From Synechococcus sp. CS-1330 (GTDB taxonomy: Bacteria > Cyanobacteriota > Cyanobacteriia > PCC-6307 > Cyanobiaceae), in contig JAHLYR010000039.1 in the NCBI GenBank assembly GCA_025128025.1, positions 1 through 38,246 on the forward strand: a DNA stretch of 38,246 bases. Direction: 5' to 3'. Positions 36,098 through 38,246 of this stretch are shown here, piece after piece. Each line of letters starts with the position of its first letter. Position 1 is the stretch's first letter. The notes beneath the pieces were generated by a model. The model worked only from the letters and a program-made list of their open reading frames with translations. It made no database searches and had not been told where the DNA came from. The position numbers and the translations under genes are program-made.

Positions 36098-37750
36098 TTG
36101 ACTGGGCCGACTGATTACGGGCAATACAATTTATTTGAAAATGTTCTTCCGTCTTCTCTGGGGCTGGAAGAAGCCGGAAAAAAACTGGGAGTCTCGACAG
36201 CAACAATACGTAATTGGCTGAAAACTGGCTATCTCAAGTCAGCGGGTAGGGGGAGGTTTGAGATTCAGTCTTTAGCAGGCTTTCAGGCTGATATTCTTGG
36301 AAAGGCAAAGTTGACTCAGCGCGCAAATAAGTCTTTAAAAGATTCGCACAACCACAACGAATTGCAAGAGTATATCATCAATGAATGCTTGCAGGGAGAG
36401 CGCTGTGTTGACAAATTAGCGCAGGAATATGAGGAGGCTCTTTCGAATGCTTACCGGAACAAAGAAGGTGTCTATTACACTCCGGTGGATGTGGCATCTG
36501 ATCTCTTAAGATCGTCACTTCTGGCTAATCAGATGTCAACTTTCTGCGATCCTTGTTGTGGGTCGGGAAATTTTGTAATTCGCGCGCTTGACTTGGGGAT
36601 TCGGCCGGAAAATATATATGCTTATGACGTCGATCCAGTGGCTGTTGAGTTGACCAAATCAAGGCTCTATCGAAGAACAGGATTTGAGAGTCCAAATATT
36701 AGATCGTTAGACTTCCTGGAGTATGCATTAAATGCGCCATTGATGTTCGATTGCATATTCACTAACCCTCCTTGGGGAAAGAAGATTTCACGTGAAACTC
36801 GGATGTCTTTAGGTGAAAAGTATGGCGCTGGCTCTAGTATTGATACATGCGCTCTTTTCTTTTTTGCTTGTTTAAAGTGTCTGAATAACGATGGAACCCT
36901 TGGCTTGCTTCTGCCGGAAGCGTTCTTCAATATTGCAGCTTTTGAGGACGCCCGCAAAAAAGCTTTATCGTTGTCAATTATTAGGCTTATCGAATACGGA
37001 CGCGTGTTCAATGGACTCTTGACTAAGGCACAGGGAATTGTTATTGAGAAAAAATCAGCAGAGAAGACTAGTGTCATCGAGTGCTGCAATGCCGAGATCG
37101 CATTTATTCGGGATAAGAAATCATTTGAATCCAACCCAAAATCCATCTTAAATCTTAATTGTGATGAGCACGATTCAGAGATTCTTTCTTATTTATTTTC
37201 ATTGCCGCACGTCACTCTTGAAGAGCAGGCCGACTGGGGATTGGGAATCGTAACAGGCAACAATAAGAAGTTCATAAGAAACAAGAATGACGATAACTGT
37301 ATTCCTGTCTTCAGGGGCTCTGATTTGATTGAAGGGATTTTCAGAAAGCCGTCCAACTTTATACCAAAAGACCTAAGCCTCTATCAACAAGTCGCCCCAG
37401 TCACTCTTTATCTTGCGAAAAAGAAGCTAATATACAAATTTATCTCTTCAAAGCTCTCATTTGCTTACGATGATCAGCAAAGATATGTTCTCAATAGTGC
37501 AAATATTGTTATACCACATGACACTTTCCCTGTCCCAATGAAGTTGATGGCTCAGCTACTGAACAGTGACTTTATGAACTGGATCTTCAATAGGGTCTTC
37601 TGTACCCATAAGGTGCTTCGCAAGGATATTGAGCGATTGCCAATCTATAGCCAAAAGCTTGAAAACATGGTAGAGTTCGATGAGGAGGCTTATCTAGACA
37701 GTCTCTCTCTTGTCAAGATTAAAGATGGAACTTATCGAATTAAAAGATAA
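36098..37750 (+). CDS. type II N6-adenine DNA methyltransferase with N-terminal HTH
   Basis: A 550-aa modification enzyme. Residues about 20-65 form a MerR/excisionase-like helix-turn-helix (LGVSTATIRNWLKTGYLKSA). The methyltransferase core follows: YYTP near 125, the SAM motif DPCCGSGNF at 151-159, and the catalytic NPPW at 223-226, as in gamma-class TaqI/Eco57I-like adenine methylases. The C-terminal half should hold the target-recognition domain. TTG 36098 is supported by GAGGGG nine bases upstream. Codon use is A/T-rich, unlike the core genes, indicating transfer. It overlaps the endonuclease gene by 26 bp. Confidence 0.88.
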   Translation: MTGPTDYGQYNLFENVLPSSLGLEEAGKKLGVSTATIRNWLKTGYLKSAGRGRFEIQSLAGFQADILGKAKLTQRANKSLKDSHNHNELQEYIINECLQGERCVDKLAQEYEEALSNAYRNKEGVYYTPVDVASDLLRSSLLANQMSTFCDPCCGSGNFVIRALDLGIRPENIYAYDVDPVAVELTKSRLYRRTGFESPNIRSLDFLEYALNAPLMFDCIFTNPPWGKKISRETRMSLGEKYGAGSSIDTCALFFFACLKCLNNDGTLGLLLPEAFFNIAAFEDARKKALSLSIIRLIEYGRVFNGLLTKAQGIVIEKKSAEKTSVIECCNAEIAFIRDKKSFESNPKSILNLNCDEHDSEILSYLFSLPHVTLEEQADWGLGIVTGNNKKFIRNKNDDNCIPVFRGSDLIEGIFRKPSNFIPKDLSLYQQVAPVTLYLAKKKLIYKFISSKLSFAYDDQQRYVLNSANIVIPHDTFPVPMKLMAQLLNSDFMNWIFNRVFCTHKVLRKDIERLPIYSQKLENMVEFDEEAYLDSLSLVKIKDGTYRIKR

Positions 37751-38207
37751 AATTGTCTCGGAGTTCGTTGGTTCTGAGGCCGATTTACTAGATGTCCTTG
37801 CCCTAGTTGATCAGGATCAATCCGTTTTCCCTTTTAATGAGTACGAACATCTTGTGTGTTCCCTGATGAGCAAGGGAGGCTTGAGCTATGCTCAGTATCT
37901 AGATATAAGGACGCAGTACATCAATGAGAATCCAAATCTCTGGATCTTTGAGATCTCGGCTCCTCGCGGATTTGGAGAAAAATTTGCGCAGACATATGTT
38001 CAAGGAAAGTGCTCAAAGCTTAAGAAGCCTTCGAAAGTGCTACACCCTGAGTACGTGGGTGAATACGATCTTTGGCTTGATGGAATTACTATTGAGGTAA
38101 AGGCATCTAGGGAGACTCTGGAAAACCGAGGCCGTTTGCGGGACAATAACCCTGTGATCGCAGGCCAGGACTGGGTTGATGGGCGGCAAGCAGCTTGGCT
38201 TCTCTGA
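37725..38207 (+). pseudogene. type II restriction endonuclease, interrupted by an IS5-family element
   Basis: Starts at ATG 37725 inside the end of the methyltransferase gene, the usual arrangement of a type II system. The native part runs to 38110 (128 full codons) and contains a PD-(D/E)XK-like core: GEYDLWLDG with Asp115, then ITIEVKAS with Glu124 and Lys126. At that point a CTAG site is followed by IS5-type terminal sequence, and the frame continues into the element for about 32 foreign codons to a stop at 38207. The remaining C-terminal part of the gene would lie beyond the element, outside this window. Endonuclease activity is probably lost. I do not recognise the specificity. Confidence 0.75.
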
Positions 38208-38246
38208 TTACGAGCTCACCACAGCCAAGAAGCAGACCAAACGGGA
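38111..38246 (+). mobile_element. left end of an IS5-family insertion sequence (runs off the window)
   Basis: GGAGACTCTGGAAAACC at 38111-38127 follows directly after CTAG (38107-38110), a YTAR target as used by the IS5 group. It matches 14 of 17 positions of the MITE end GGAGGGTCTGGATAACC. The transposase start codon is 68 bp inside, the spacing usual for IS5. The right end and the second CTAG copy would be outside the window. Confidence 0.75.
38179..38246 (+). CDS. IS5-family transposase, N-terminal fragment
   Basis: The first 22 codons (MGGKQLGFSDYELTTAKKQT and on) match the typical N-terminus of IS5-group DDE transposases, which read similarly to the QLTFADSEF-type start of IS5 itself. 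The frame is open at the window edge. The enzyme would catalyse cut-and-paste movement of this element, and possibly of the MITE at 11405, whose ends it could recognise. Confidence 0.8.
   Translation, partial: MGGKQLGFSDYELTTAKKQTKR

Overview
The window is chromosomal DNA of a picocyanobacterium of the Synechococcus/Cyanobium type. It is GC-rich and densely packed. It carries photosynthesis-linked genes (PAM68, a PAM71/Mnx-like Mn transporter, Psb28, a GUN4-domain protein), several cyanobacterial families of unknown function and a few HIP1 octamers (GCGATCGC at 4390, 26619, 30765 and 35348). Many genes start with TTG or GTG.

Core region (1 to about 30.8 kb). Left to right: gatA and dnaE (+); PAM68-rpsO-ruvA (-); a lipoprotein and a hypothetical (+); an EamA permease (-); dnaG and a Cys-rich secreted protein (+); an isoprenylcysteine-methyltransferase-like gene broken by a 100-bp IS5-type MITE (-); a small hypothetical (+); umuDC (-) behind a LexA-box-like site; two small coupled genes and a GapA-like GAPDH (-); a UPF0016 transporter with a coupled hypothetical (-); a pentapeptide-repeat protein (-); yraN (+); a small secreted protein (-); rsmA-ispE-DUF3082, a 31-aa membrane peptide, pdhB, secD-secF and a 57-aa membrane protein (+); two AI-2E permeases behind psb28 (-); mnmH (-) divergent from a GUN4 protein (+); an HATPase protein (+); three small hypotheticals and a methyltransferase.

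Accessory region (about 30.8 kb to the right edge). A 420-bp stretch without a convincing gene, containing a TTTTGGGGAC repeat cluster, leads into a zinc-finger/Toprim/RecA-like primase-helicase. After it come a terminase-small-subunit-like protein, several small ORFs and an HD-domain phosphohydrolase-like gene. No capsid, tail or large terminase gene is present in the window. The layout resembles a phage satellite or phage-derived integrative element rather than a complete prophage. From about 35.84 kb the DNA becomes A/T-rich and encodes an HTH-fused N6-adenine methyltransferase overlapping a PD-(D/E)XK-type endonuclease gene. That endonuclease gene is interrupted at 38110 by an IS5-family element that runs off the window.

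The most informative observations are the MITE (perfect CTAA target duplication, removal of 104 bp restores the host reading frame), its terminal similarity to the IS5 element at the right edge, the satellite-like replication/packaging gene set, and a UmuD whose expected cleavage dipeptide is not conserved.
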